Part shown: in pieces, positions 12,001 through 22,919 of the stretch
Numbering within the stretch: the stretch's first letter is position 1
Layout of the letters: each line of letters opens with the position of its first letter
Assembly: GCA_008638375.1 (NCBI GenBank)
Contig: CM018035.1
Coordinates: 2,035,501 to 2,099,500 of the forward strand
DNA: 64,000 bases
Direction of reading: 5' to 3'
Origin: Nyssa sinensis
Lineage: Eukaryota > Streptophyta > Magnoliopsida > Cornales > Nyssaceae
Made by a program: the position numbers and the translations under genes
The notes under the pieces: generated by a model
Told to the model about the DNA's origin: nothing
Database searches by the model: none
Seen by the model: the letters and a program-made list of their open reading frames with translations, nothing else

Positions 12001-13644
12001 TAAAATAAGCTGAAAGTATTTTTAAATTTTTGTTTTCCTTTGAATTTGGAATTCTTTGTAGTAAGGTGAAAGCATAGTACTCAGGCATAGAAAGTTCACA
12101 TTTTGTTGACGCGTACGAAATTTGTATTGCCTTGTCACATTATGTTTATCCATATTGTGCTTGCTGCCTCATATGGGCTTTGCATCAAAAGATTAACAGA
12201 ACGTGGACTTTCTATTATTAGGATGAGATCATGAGATTAAAGGTGAGACGAGGCTGATTTGGTCTTAAAGTGATTTTACTTGACAGAGCATAAAAAACTG
12301 TGCTCCATGGTAGGAGCCACAATAAAATTTTCCTTTTCAATAATGGGGCCCGGTTGCAGTTATATACCTTGAGCAACCGGCTGTATCCTCACAAATGGTT
12401 AGAAAATGAACAAAGAAACCACTTCAAGATGAATTTGTCACTTCTGTGGTTCTGTAATGCATCTGATATTCAAACTTGTCTGCTTTGTAATCAGAGGCTG
12501 ATTTATATTGAGATTCTGTAATTTCAATTCATTTTTCTAATAATTTGTGATGCAGGAAGCGGCTTTTTAATATGATAAATGATGTCCCTACAATATTTGA
12601 AGTTGTGTCTGGTACTGCAAAGAAACAACAGAAGGAGAAGTCTTCAGTTTTGAATCACAACAGCAACAAATCCAAGTCAAACTCTAAAGTGGTAAAAGGG
12701 GTTTCTTTGCCTGATATTTCAATTTGATGAAGATTTTTTTTCGAGTTATTTGCATAGTAACTCCTCTTGGTGCCAAGTTTAGGGGAAGCACCATAGTTTT
12801 GTTCTTCCTTATGATTCCACTCTCAGTCGTCGTGATCTGACGACAATCTCACATCTTCTGAACTAGCATCAACTAATTCTCACCCCTATGAATTACAGGT
12901 ATATGTTTCATGGTTGGATCTCCAAGAAAAGCCTAGCTGTTTCTGACATAAATTAACTTCCATTTGTTGCTTGTGTTGGCGATGTAAATATATATATAAA
13001 AGAAAAGATGTCACGTAATGTCTTACCTTTCGGGAATAACACGCTTAATGAGTTCAAAGTTCGTAATTCTTGGATGTGTAGGCTTTCATTCCCTGATATT
13101 TGTCTTATGTTCTTGTTCCCTGGTATGCCCTCGTGATTCTTTCATATGCATTTTCCGAAAGTAGCCAACTAGGACAAGTTCACCCTTATATCTTAAACAG
13201 GGTTTTAGCCATTTGAAATACGTTCACCCTTTTATCTTGAAAAGGGTTGTAGCCAACTGAGATATAAAAGGGTACTTTTGTAATTTCCCAGGATTACAAC
13301 ATCTACCCTTCCTTTTACAGTGCTTTCTCTTTGGTGGTTTGTCATTGCTTTTCCTTTGTTGATTGACAAAAGAGTGGGGATCTGAATCTCAGGGAAAATC
13401 CTCGAAGCCACAGCCAAAAGATGAAGATGAGGGATTGGACGAAGATGATGATGATGATGATGAGCACGGAGAGACCTTGTGTGGGGCTTGCGGGGAGAAC
13501 TATGCATCGGATGAATTCTGGATTTGTTGTGACGTATGTGAGAAGTGGTTCCATGGCAAGTGTGTGAAGATTACCCCAGCTAGGGCTGAACATATCAAGC
13601 AGTACAAGTGCCCATCTTGCAGCAACAAGAGAGCTCGCCCTTGA
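6083..13644 (+). CDS. AL: Alfin-like PHD-finger protein
   Basis: Complete gene for a 254-residue nuclear chromatin reader. In the family, the C-terminal PHD finger binds histone H3 trimethylated on Lys4. Exons: 6083-6179, 6282-6314, 10707-10935, 12556-12691 and 13375-13644; all junctions are GT..AG and keep frame. Exons 1-4 give the plant-specific Alfin N-terminal domain (starts [16 protein letters not shown]; includes [38 protein letters not shown] and [18 protein letters not shown]). An acidic run ([14 protein letters not shown], residues 185-198) precedes the PHD finger, which starts at C201 (CGAC, then [16 protein letters not shown] and KCPSC: Cys4-His-Cys3). The protein ends KRARP, typical of the family. 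The exon-5 start was chosen at TGG after AAAAGAG because it alone keeps frame. Intron 2 is 4.4 kb and full of repeats. I cannot say which of the Arabidopsis AL1-AL7 is closest. Confidence 0.95.
6612..6787. mobile_element. MITE-like inverted-repeat element in Alfin-like intron 2
   Basis: The outer arms, about 65 bp each, are inverted copies: GAGAAATTATCC at the left against GGATAATTACTC at the right, with the internal ATCATTGTGTGACGGTCT against AGACCATCACACAATGA. The left arm is itself a hairpin (GAGACCGTCAC at 6627-6637 with GTGACGGTCTC). Total length is about 175 bp with almost no loop. A target-site duplication could not be fixed. Confidence 0.7.
6938..7282. repeat. Dispersed repeat, copy 1 (partner at 44849-45218)
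   Basis: This non-coding AT-rich unit shares long stretches with 44849-45218 in the same order: GACATGTGTCGGA, then TTATTTTAATATCTTAATAATA, ATTGAAATAACATTA, ATTCAACGT, GACGTGTTCG and the CGTGTC-rich end. The ends are weakly inverted (GAAGCATGGACAC against GTTTGTGGCTGTGCTTC), so it may be a non-autonomous DNA transposon. Confidence 0.75.
7650..8532. mobile_element. Putative 0.9-kb non-autonomous element with GTATC/GATAC-rich ends
   Basis: The left end (AAAGTTGTCAAAACGTGTATCGG) and the inverted right end (ATAGTTGTTAGTATCTTACGATA, read on minus) match over the first bases, and both sub-terminal regions are packed with GTATC/GATAC words. The middle (7740-8320) is very AT-rich with TA repeats and no plausible coding. 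This pattern fits a degraded hAT-like non-autonomous element, but no target-site duplication is clear. It lies in Alfin-like intron 2. Confidence 0.45.
9412..9432. repeat. GT microsatellite
   Basis: Perfect GT dinucleotide run following a short AT run, in Alfin-like intron 2. Confidence 0.95.
9603..9637. repeat. Poly-C run directly joined to a poly-A run
   Basis: Twenty C residues are followed immediately by fifteen A residues inside Alfin-like intron 2. Run lengths in such tracts are prone to sequencing and assembly error. Confidence 0.9.
11001..11022. repeat. GA microsatellite in Alfin-like intron 3
   Basis: Perfect GA run about 65 bp downstream of exon 3 of the Alfin-like gene. Confidence 0.95.
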
Positions 13645-14180
13645 TATAGCTTGCTGGTTAGGCTTTTCTACCTTGTACACTAGCGGACTCTGCTAACCGA
13701 CTTGTCTTTTAGGTTCTTTCTTTGTTTCTGAGGGCTATATTTAGTCCTACTTGTGAATGCGTATTTTGATTTGGGGGAACTCACTTTCAGTACAGTACTA
13801 TTTATTTGTAGTTTGGCAAAAAATATTCCTTGTTTGAAAGTAAGAATTTTAATCTCTCCTTGATGGCATGCTGCAAGGCTTTCTTTCTTTCTTCTTTTCT
13901 TTATATAATTTAGACTCACCTGGAAAATGTTTTAGCATGATTTATGATGACTATTTGATGCCTAGTCAGCGTTTATTCTTCTGGAGCTAAAATTTATCCT
14001 TAATTGTCATTGTTTCTTTTGTTTTTAGCATGACCTGATGGTGGCTTGCTGACATTAAAGTAGAATAAAGAGCTGATCTGTTAACATTGACATGCATGCA
14101 TCCCCATATCTGAAGCCTGTTCCTAAATTTGATTAGCTGATAGCTGGTAGTTTTGACTTGTTATTTGATTTTGTTGAAAA

Positions 14181-14186
14181 TGTGTA

Positions 14187-14230
<44 letters not shown>
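14181..14230. repeat. TG/TA compound microsatellite
   Basis: TGTGTATGTGTGTGTG followed by a long TA run; low complexity. Confidence 0.95.
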
Positions 14231-14232
<2 letters not shown>

Positions 14233-15443
14233 TTTTTCCTTCGATTAGTGTTTGCATGGGTGGAATTCATTCCTTTTTTTTTTTATGGATAAATCTTTTT
14301 TTTGTGTTATGTGATACTGTTATTTCATTTTATTGTCATGGTGATGACTCCATATTCTCTAATGCTTCAACAACGGAGGGTAAATTAGTGGCATACAAGT
14401 CGTGATGGGAGACGCAATTCATCTGTATTCAAGCATACCCAGTAGCATTTATATTGGCTATTTACCTTGTCACTGAATATGATCATTTTAGGCTTTGAGC
14501 ACCCCGATTACCATGAGTTTGATTGTGTATTATGTGATGAAATTTTCGAATCTAAATCTAATAATTTGACTTGTGAATAAAAGAAATAGCAATAGGCAAT
14601 AAACAATTTATTCAGACAAGGTTTGCAGAAACTGAATATCATAGCTTGCGTAGACTGAGTAAACAGATTTTGAAAGGGGATGATGAATGGAGGGGGAAGA
14701 AGTAAGGGAAAACATTTTAAACAGTTAAAAAGGATGCTTCTTTGGATCCCCGCCTCCAAAATACAACACGTGAAACATTTTATTATTTGAAAAGCCATTA
14801 CTTATCAGCCCCTATTCCCTAGTCTCCAGTGGGATGGTGGAGAAAGGTTTTCAAATCAATTTGCGTCTCACGGTCTCAGTTAGACCTGTGTCTTCCCTTC
14901 ATCAGGAATAGTAGGTGCAAGGGTCCCAATCTCAAATGTCCTTTACTTCCTCGGTTTTCCCCTCATCATTATGGATTGCTTCATCTGGGCGGGAGAAATC
15001 AAATAAAAAATCCTGCTTGGGAAAAGATGCATCTAACAAAATAATAATAATCAAATAAAATAAACGCAGAATAATTAGACAAGTAGTGGGGAGCTGTTCA
15101 GAAAACTGCAAACCCACCGAATTTAAAATCATATCTAGAGATCTGGACTCTGGAGTGATAATATTATACAAATTAATTAGCATTTTGGATATTATAAAAA
15201 TGATATATATATATATATATAAAAAATACAAAAACTTGTGGGTTGCAGCAGGCGGGAGTGAATGCTAAGACATAAAGAAGTCCGAATAGCCGGCCCACTG
15301 ATAATATAAATCTTATATGATATTCCCCTGTAATATATCTATATTTATATCTATCCAAAGTGGTAGGTATTCCCCTCAATTAAATAAGTTGAATTAACAA
15401 AATAAAAAGACTCAGATCCTGATCGTGTGCTAAGCGCCCACTT

Positions 15444-15880
15444 TAGGGATGGCAACCGCGGAGACCCTTCCCTCATCTCGTTCCGCCAAAATAAAATTCT
15501 CTTCAAACTTGTTTAAATCCCATAATAACAGGAGCAGATTCTCATCAAAATTCTCATTATTTTTTATTTTTTATTTATTTTCTTGTTTTATTAAATTAAT
15601 TATATTTAATATATTTTAAACAAAATATTATATGTATTAAAATAAAAAAATATACGTTAATAGACTATTAAAATAACATTATTTTAATTTTTAAATATAT
15701 AACTTTATTAAGTTTGTATGAATTTTTAATAAGTGATTAAAAAATATTATTATAAACATTAATTATATAATACAAAACTCATTTATTATTTTATTTTATA
15801 TAATCGATGAATGAGACAAGATGAATTCTCTTTAAACTCATCTCAAACCTTAACGAACGGAAAAAAATTGTCGTCCCTAA
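15444..15880. mobile_element. Non-autonomous element with TAGGGATGGCAA ends, copy 1
   Basis: Left end TAGGGATGGCAA; right end TTGTCGTCCCTA, which is its inverse with one change. Sub-terminal TCTCGTTCCGCC and AAATTCTCTTCAAAC (left) are mirrored on the right (GAATTCTCTTTAAAC, CGAACGGAA). The interior is AT-rich and non-coding. The flanks GCCCACTT and ATCCACTC share CCACT, a possible decayed 8-bp target duplication as in hAT elements. The same ends recur at 20786-21271 and 29121-29582. Confidence 0.6.
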
Positions 15881-16574
15881 TCCACTCTCCTCAGAGTTTG
15901 TGTGAATTCGATTGTTACACATATACTTTAGATTCCCCTCCCTCGTGTGTGTGTGTGTGTGTGTGTGTAAATAAGGCCCATTTGGGAGCAGCTTTCATAC
16001 TTCCGGGTGCAAAAGCAGTTCCGATAAACATGCTTGTCCATTTGGCTAATAAGCTGGCACAAGGGTTAATTAAAACACAAAAGAGCGTTGGTAAAACACT
16101 CACAAAGTAGAATTTGCCTACACTTTCTTCCACCCTCCAGGAAGTGCATAGATTAAGGCAGCGAGAATGAAATAATCTTTCAAAATCCCGTGCATTCAGA
16201 GAACTGAAAAGTCAGTAACCACGGCAGGTTCCAAATCTTAATAAGTTCATTCACTTCACTACCAATTAGTCCCAAAGACTAGACCATATTCACTTCAGAA
16301 TACAAGGATTCCAGAAAATTCTAACTGTGTTAACTAACAAAGTGAACCCCAAAACCTTAATTAAGATCTTGAACTATACCAGTAGTTGCGGTTTGTATTT
16401 ATATATGAACATAACTTGCAATGACTTACATTGATCGTCCCCTGAGCAAACAGTCTAAAAGAAGGAAATAGGGAGAGAAAAATAAACAAAGGAAAACAAA
16501 AGGAACGGCCACGAAGAGAGATAAAAATGATTTTAGATAAGGATTAGATAACAAAACCTTCTTTTTTCTTGTGT

Positions 16575-17621
16575 TCATGATGTCAAACCGTCTTGATTCT
16601 TTGCAGAAAGCCGTTTCAGAAACTCGTAGGTAGTGATCATGGTCGTTGCGGACATGGACATTGAAGCCCACCGAGGTCCCAATCCCCGGTAACAAGCCAT
16701 CCATCCACCCTCCTTAACCAAATTCCGAACTGTTTGCACTATAGTCGGTCCTCGACGACCATTGTCCTCGCCATCCAGAACCTGTAATCTCGTCTTAATT
16801 GTATCAAGGGGCATTGTAATTAACGCTGAAACTCCACCCGCCATGGCTGCACTTACCCCCTGAACTGCCATTACTGTTTTAGAATCCGGTCTGAAAGTAT
16901 TCACACCATTCTCATTACTCCCGTAATCTTTCTTACAATAATAATACCCAACTCCACCCCAAACAAGTCTTTGCGCCACAGAATAAGATGCCCACCATAC
17001 TGCATTCGAAGGGGCATACGTCAATATCGAAATCCCAAATCCTCTATACAGACCCCTCGGCCCAGCTGTATTGAGAATTTTCCTAAATGCATCTATACCG
17101 TTCAGATATTTACACGACGACGATGCATTGGGAACTTTCGGGTTATTGCCGCCCTGCACCATTAGTCTTTGGCTCACGACATCGATTGGGGTCCAGACGA
17201 GCTGCGCCGCCATAGCAGCACTTAAACCTGCGGCAGCATTCGCAATGGCAGCCGCTGTTGGCTCTGGAAACCCTAATCTAATTGTTGCAGGCCCAACACT
17301 ACTCTTTGTAACCTCAAGCGCGGCCATGTACAGTGCTCGAGCCGGTATTGTTCCCATCAATGAAGTTCCAAATCCTCTGTATAGGCCGCGGAACCCCTCA
17401 TACTGGAGGATTGAAAATGCGGTTTTAATGCAAGAAATCTGAGATTGAGCGACCTGTTGTCGTGTTTTTAGCACCACAACAGGGTAAAGAGTGGCCGATA
17501 CACCAGAAAACAGTGCGGCGCCGAGAAAGAAGAACTTCGATTTGTCGAGCATTTGCCAATCGATATCAGCCGGTATATGTATCTCTTGCGCCGAATCTTC
17601 CTCGGCCGTACTCAAACTCAT
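16575..17621 (-). CDS. Mitochondrial carrier family protein (SLC25A44-like)
   Basis: Intronless gene for a 348-residue inner-membrane solute carrier with the three-fold repeat of the SLC25 family. Signature motifs lie at residue 47 (YPVVVLKTRQQV), residue 145 (TPIDVVSQRLMVQ) and residue 271 (MPLDTIKTRLQV). The paired GLYRGFG stretches occur near 79 and 190, with CYRGLGPRW near 310. Repeat 1 has Val where PxDxxK carriers have Asp, as in SLC25A44-type proteins. The start MSLSTAEEDSAQEIHIPAD was chosen because it matches the Arabidopsis At1g72820-like group as I remember it. An in-frame ATG at 17703-17705 would add 28 residues and could give an alternative N-terminus. The substrate is unknown: human SLC25A44 moves branched-chain amino acids, but carrying this over to the plant protein would be a guess. 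Confidence 0.93.
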   Translation of the reverse strand: MSLSTAEEDSAQEIHIPADIDWQMLDKSKFFFLGAALFSGVSATLYPVVVLKTRQQVAQSQISCIKTAFSILQYEGFRGLYRGFGTSLMGTIPARALYMAALEVTKSSVGPATIRLGFPEPTAAAIANAAAGLSAAMAAQLVWTPIDVVSQRLMVQGGNNPKVPNASSSCKYLNGIDAFRKILNTAGPRGLYRGFGISILTYAPSNAVWWASYSVAQRLVWGGVGYYYCKKDYGSNENGVNTFRPDSKTVMAVQGVSAAMAGGVSALITMPLDTIKTRLQVLDGEDNGRRGPTIVQTVRNLVKEGGWMACYRGLGPRWASMSMSATTMITTYEFLKRLSAKNQDGLTS

Positions 17622-18056
17622 CTTCGCCACTTTTAAGGATTTCAAATGATTCAATAGCTTATATGTTCCACTATTCACCCCAGCCTCACCTTCATCTATA
17701 TACACATATATCCCTAACTGAACAAAAAAGAAACCCTACCCCTAATTTGAGAACTGTACAATAGTTGAATCACCATACTATATAAATCCATATAACACAA
17801 TACTTAATATTCCAATATAATTTACAGATTTAGGTTAAGGATTTAGGGCTTTTTTTCCTCTTCCGGAGCCAGATTTTGGATCGAACGTGGATTGCAGCAG
17901 ATGGATCTAGCATTTCTCGATTGTTCTTACCAGAGTATCGGAGTGGGAAACAATCATCGCCGTCGTCGATCGTCGGATCTCAGAGCGACGATCGCAGAAT
18001 TTCGCCGGAGTAATCTAATCCACAGTTTCTATGCACACCATCCAAAACAAATAATA

Positions 18057-18059
<3 letters not shown>

Positions 18060-18095
<36 letters not shown>

Positions 18096-18096
18096 G
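18060..18096. repeat. GA microsatellite in the carrier 5' region
   Basis: A GA run interrupted once near its end, about 440 bp upstream of the carrier ATG. On the carrier's sense strand it reads as CT, a common feature of plant 5' UTRs and core promoters. Confidence 0.9.
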
Positions 18097-18572
18097 TTGA
18101 GGGGTCGGGAGAGAGAGACGGGAGTGAGTTTCATGTGGGAGACCGGAAAGGATAGGCTTTTTTAAGGAACATAGTGAAAGGGATAAAGTGAGGAGAGAGA
18201 AGATGGGGGATCGCTACAGAATTGCCACATGTCGGTCATCCCATAACGAATTAATAAGGTTTTTTTGTCAGGCAGGTTGTCCGACCTAGGCCTCGACACG
18301 TGCGTGACCTGTCATCTCTATCCACAATCTGATCTCTACCACACAAATCAGAATCCTACATAGTTTAACCAATGATATTTTGCCACGTAATGAACCTTAG
18401 GAAGTTGTTTGGCAATATTGCCACGTGTTATCAGACTATTGGCAATTTAGCGTGGATTTTTGGTGTTTTATTACACTGGATGATCGCTCCTAGTGGAGAT
18501 TGGACGTCCGTACGGTGACAGGCCACCGGTCGGGGAGAGGGGACTTTGTTCGGATGACCGACAGATGTAGGT

Positions 18573-18668
18573 GATGTGAAGGTTTCATAAGCTACGAAGA
18601 TCGTTTTACTTTGGTTGCTGGATGTGAAGGTTTCATAAGCTACGACGATCGTTTTACTTTGGTTGCTG
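18573..18668. repeat. Two tandem 48-bp repeats
   Basis: GATGTGAAGGTTTCATAAGC, then CTACGA and GATCGTTTTACTTTGGTTGCTG, occurs at 18573 and again at 18621 with a single-base difference. High identity implies a recent duplication. Confidence 0.95.
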
Positions 18669-19780
18669 CAATCGCCAATTGTCACTTGATCAAATGGCAC
18701 AATTTTTTTTCAAGAAAAAATATTATTGAACAACCCGAAAAGCCACGTTACCTTTGGAAATTTATACAAGAGTTATTGTAGCTTTATCTTTTCTTTTTCT
18801 TCCTCACTTTCTTGATGAGTGCGGTTAAAGGAGTATTCGAGATTAGTTTACTAAATTAATAAGTTAAATTTAAATTTATTTTAACACTTATAAGTTTATT
18901 AAATTTGACTCAAAATTAATTATTAAATGAAAAATAGTCTAATACTATATAAAAAATTTAAATTTTTTAAATTTTATTCACAATTGATTCAATTAAAATC
19001 TCATTTGAAATTAGTTCGTAATATTAATAGGTTAAAGTTGACAAAATTTTAAATATTATTTATTTTACAATTATTACTCGACTCGACTAAAGTCAACTAA
19101 ACTCGTTTATAATCTTTAGTACATTAATAAAAGAAGAAAAATCTAAGTTAATGTGTGTGTAACAAAACTAGACCACCGGCTAATTACATAAGAGAGGAGC
19201 TATTTTACTGCCTCACCTAGTGTGACATTAGCTACTATAATTTCATATTGAATACCAAAAGCCTAATAAAAACGTATACGAAAAATTAAACTTTAAAATT
19301 CTTAAATGCTATAAACCAATAAAATTATTTTTTACTTCAAAATATTTATATTTGCTTTTTATTTTTGTCCTAGGTTAATAATTATTTCTATATAAAATGT
19401 TAATTTATTTTTCCCTCTTTCTTTTTCTATTTATTAAATAAATAATGTTATATTTTTTAAATTTATATCTTAAAATTTTAAACTAAATGACTTGACACTA
19501 TATTATTAGTAATACTTTAAATTATATATTTAATATAATATAATAGAATAATAAAATCATATTATTTGATATAAAAATAATAATTAAAATATAAATTTAT
19601 AAAATGTAATCTTATTGCACCAAAAATATGTTATTTATAATAAAAGTACGTTCCCTATAATTGTTCCTTAAGTACTACTAACAACCCAATTTAATGAGCA
19701 TTTTTAGAGTCCCAAAAATAAACAAAGAGTAATGCTATTCATACCATAAAATTTTACTAAATTTTTTTACCTGCTAACGT

Positions 19781-20024
19781 GGCTGTTCAGGTATTAACCA
19801 ATTAAGCCTCTTGGTATATGCAGATGTTAGTCAATTAAGCATCTTGGACTCACCTGACATGACTAGTATCAAGAGACTGAATTCATTAATACCAAAAACA
19901 CTGGCTGTTCAGGTACTAACCAATTAAGCCTCTTGGTATATGCAGATGTTAGTCAATTAAGCATCTTGGACTCACCTGACATGACTAGTATCAAGAGACT
20001 GAATTCACTAATACCAAAAACAGC
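19781..20024. repeat. Two tandem 122-bp repeats
   Basis: GGCTGTTCAGGTATTAACC begins the unit at 19781 and its copy at 19903. Both run through TTAGTCAATTAAGCATCTTGG and ACATGACTAGTATCAAGAG to ATACCAAAAACA. Identity is about 98%. The block is bracketed by AACGTGGCTGTT on the left and AACAGCCACGTAA on the right, which are inverted copies, so the duplication may sit inside a small inverted-repeat element. Confidence 0.95.
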
Positions 20025-20785
20025 CACGTAAGTTACCTATAAGTCAATTTAAATTGACATGTATGCTTTTTATCAAACTTTTCTAATAAATGTGGGAATC
20101 TAACAATGTCTCCTAATTTTTTATTTTTTATTTTTTATTTTTCCAAGGTTAGGATTCTAAAAAAATCTTTAAAAAAAATCTTTTAATTATTAAGAGTGGC
20201 CAATATTTAAGATTTTTATTTTTATTTGCTTGTATAGCTGTAATACTAAACATCATGTTTAGGCGATTGTCGTTGAACCAAAAATGTAGAGGTTTCATAA
20301 CTACATCAAGCATTAAGCTGTGAGACATTTCTAGAATTTTAATTTTAATTTTAGATGTTTTTGAGAATTTTTAAATTAAATTTAATCAAAAATAAAATTA
20401 ATCATTCTTTAATTTATTTTTGTTTAAGTTTTTAGTATATTTTAGAAATAAATGTAAATTAACATATTATACAATAATGGTAAAAGAGTTAAAATCAATT
20501 CATTCATATTTTATAAAACCGATTCTGACCGGCCTTTTATCGTACTCAGCCAAACAAGACTTTTTCATCTCGGTTGGCTTTATACTGTTACTAGACAAAA
20601 AGAAGGGGGCAAGAACTATACAATAACTGCATGAAATCAACCCATAACATGTTAGTTGTGTACGCTATGATTGTCCAAACACCCCCACATGATAGTTTAA
20701 TAGAATCATTCAACTTGTCCTAACCAATTAAGAGATATTCAAAACCATGGTCCCTAAGTGGGGGATTTTTGGTGGTATTTGGGGG

Positions 20786-21271
20786 TAGGGATGGTAATTT
20801 ACCTCTCTTCATTAAGGACAAATATAAAATGCTCATTGGAATGTGATTTTTAAAATTTCATTGAGATTGAGACGGATTCGGGAGATGATTATTCCGTTCC
20901 GTTTATATATATATATATATTTTTTATATTCTTATACACACTATATTTACTAATAAATAATATTGTATAAAATTAATTTTAAAATTTTTTATATCACACT
21001 CGTATTATTTTTTACTGTATTAGTTATTTTAGTAATAAAAATTTAATTAACTTATCAGAATAAAAGTTTTAACTTACTAAATATAAATATATATATATAT
21101 ATATATATCGGGATTCAGGGTAAGGTGGGATAGAGTTGGGGAATATAAACGAGATCGGAGTCGAGATAAACCTCTAAATGAGGCAAAGCGAGATCAGGAG
21201 CAAGGAATATAAACAAAATCGGGGTTGAAAAATGGTCAACCCGTTCCAAACTAGCCCCGTTGTCATTCTTA
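20786..21271. mobile_element. Non-autonomous element with TAGGGATGG ends, copy 2
   Basis: Left end TAGGGATGGTAA and right end TTGTCATTCTTA are inverted relatives of the ends at 15444-15880. The interior is AT-rich with TA runs (20905-20920, 21089-21108). A GC-richer arm with GAGATCGG and AACCCGTTCC lies towards the right. No coding is seen. Confidence 0.5.
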
Positions 21272-21867
21272 TTAAGGGAAGTTCTTGAAGTTAAGGTTTT
21301 CAATTGGGAACTAAATTACGGTTGCAAAATGTTGTTTTAGAGAATATTAAAAAAAAATTATTTCTTAAAATAACTTTGACTTTTTACAAATTTTATCATT
21401 GGTTGTACCACATGCATATTACACAAAATATAGAATATGAAAGATAAAAAAATATGATTAATTAGAATCACTTTTACATAATTTTTATTAAACACCTAAG
21501 TGATAAATTAATTATATTCTTTAAAATTCATTCTTTAATAATCAATTCTCCGAAACCTTAAAAAAACTCCCAACAGACTTTAAATCTCAATGGACTCTAA
21601 TAGGGGTAGGGATTGGGTGAATAATCAGTGGGAATGGGTTGTAGACCCAACTGAGTTGCTAGATCCTAAACTAGGACAAACCCAGTCTACTGAGGTTAGG
21701 GTCAAGCCCAGAATCAGGTCAGGCTGAACAAATCTAAGTTGGATTTTGGGCGATTGGGCCAAACTTACATCCATCTTTTTGATATTTGAGAACCGTGTCG
21801 TATATAAATACCTTTGGACCTATCTCAGGAGAGTAAACTCAGGGTTCAACCGGGATCTCAATCACTT

Positions 21868-21960
21868 GAACCGGGCAAATGAGAGGAAATTCGAAACCTC
21901 GCCGAGAATGTGGGAAGCATACCCACTTACCAGCTCAACTGACCCTTCAGGGGTAAACTT
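21868..21960 (-). mobile_element. tRNA-derived SINE-like unit
   Basis: On the minus strand GTCAGTTGAGCTGG (21930-21943) resembles a polymerase III A box and GAGGTTTCGAATTTCC (21885-21900) a slightly stretched B box. Between them is GTGGGTATGCTTCCCAC, a small palindrome. This looks like the head of a plant SINE; it is not a functional tRNA, since no cloverleaf closes. Confidence 0.5.
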
Positions 21961-22240
21961 ACATCCCTACTTATCACAAATCAACTATATTAAACGTACA
22001 CAAAAAAATAAAAAAATTACAACACCTATCTTATGGATCTTGTACACACAAATTTTAATTTTGAATTACATTTTATCATATATATATATATATATTATGT
22101 TTCCGTAAAAATTGAAAAGAGTATTATTGCTCCCCAATCGTCGACGACCCACTAATTTATTTTCAAACTCACCCTCAAATTTTTTGCCCAATACTTCCAT
22201 TAATTTCAAATTAAGGAGGCCCATTAAATTGTTAGTTAAA

Positions 22241-22449
22241 GAGTAATGCTATGTTTATTTAAAATTTTTATCAAAAATATTTACACAGTTGATGTAATAA
22301 CATTGTATTAGTTTCATATCACATCTCACATCAATTATGTAAATATTTTTAATAAAAATTTTAAACATTAATATAAAATTAATATAATGTTATTATATCA
22401 GTTATATAAATATTTTTTATAAAAATTTTAAGTAAATATAGCATTACTC
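22241..22449. mobile_element. Mutator-type MITE upstream of the SurE gene
   Basis: The 209-bp element starts GAGTAATGCTATGTTTA and ends with its inverse (TAAATATAGCATTACTC); the arms pair over roughly 45 bp. The flanks TTAGTTAAA (22232-22240) and TCAGTTAAA (22450-22458) are a 9-bp direct repeat with one mismatch, the size made by Mutator-like transposases. It has no coding capacity and ends about 470 bp before the SurE ATG. Confidence 0.85.
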
Positions 22450-22919
22450 TCAGTTAAATGATAAGTTGCCGATGCTATTTACATCCTCTGGTAAATTACT
22501 AGCCCAAATCGGTGCACGCTCATTCATAGCAAGTTGAATCACGACAACATGACTAGTAATATAGCCTTGCCGCGTGTTAAAATAGCAAAGTCTAAATCTC
22601 CGTGTATTCCACGGCCTGAAAGGTGCGCGTGGCTCTCCATTGTCGTCCCCAAAACAGTATAATTCTTCACCTTCTCCTTCTTCCCCTCCCATGGCACCCA
22701 TTGAAACAAGTAATCTCTCGGAAAATAAAAAGAAAAAAAAAATCCAACGGTTCTCTCTCTAAATAACACCGTTGGAACGGGTCTATCCATCCGTTGCAAC
22801 GATTTCACTTTTCATTTTCTAGCTCTTTATTGCCTCCCTTTTTTCTGGGAATTCTCTCTCTCTCTCTCTCTCTCTCTAGGGTTTTGATTCTTCGGCACGA
22901 ACCTACCCTACCCCTTCAA

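Larger units (their letters stand above)
13645..16574. other. Intergenic between the convergent Alfin-like and carrier genes
   Basis: Holds the two 3' ends, a TG/TA microsatellite (14181-14230), a TA run near 15200-15222, a repeat with inverted ends (15444-15880) and a GT run at 15944-15969. Open frames here are short, lack any recognisable domain and overlap simple repeats. I see no further gene. Confidence 0.6.
17622..22919. other. Intergenic between the divergent carrier and SurE genes
   Basis: The first 0.6 kb is the carrier 5' region, with AGGG/CCCTA words and a GA tract (18060-18096). From 18.2 to 18.7 kb there are several CCACGT/CACGTG-like words and a 48-bp tandem repeat. From 18.8 to 22.2 kb the DNA is AT-rich and holds a 122-bp tandem duplication, a TAGGGATGG-type element, a SINE-like unit and a Mutator-type MITE. 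The last 0.2 kb is the SurE promoter and 5' UTR with a CT tract (22854-22878). No coding gene is supported. Confidence 0.6.

Noticed and set aside
16971..17442. Plus-strand frames opposite the carrier gene
   Set aside because: Antisense shadows of the intact carrier coding sequence.
17892..18092. 66-codon frame ending in an Arg-Glu repeat
   Set aside because: Created by the GA microsatellite in the carrier's upstream region.
21868..21960. Functional tRNA gene on the minus strand
   Set aside because: A and B boxes are present but stretched, and no acceptor stem or anticodon loop can be formed; read as SINE-derived.
22450..22808. Minus-strand frames just upstream of SurE
   Set aside because: They overlap the MITE end and SurE promoter, have no domain and no splice-supported extension.
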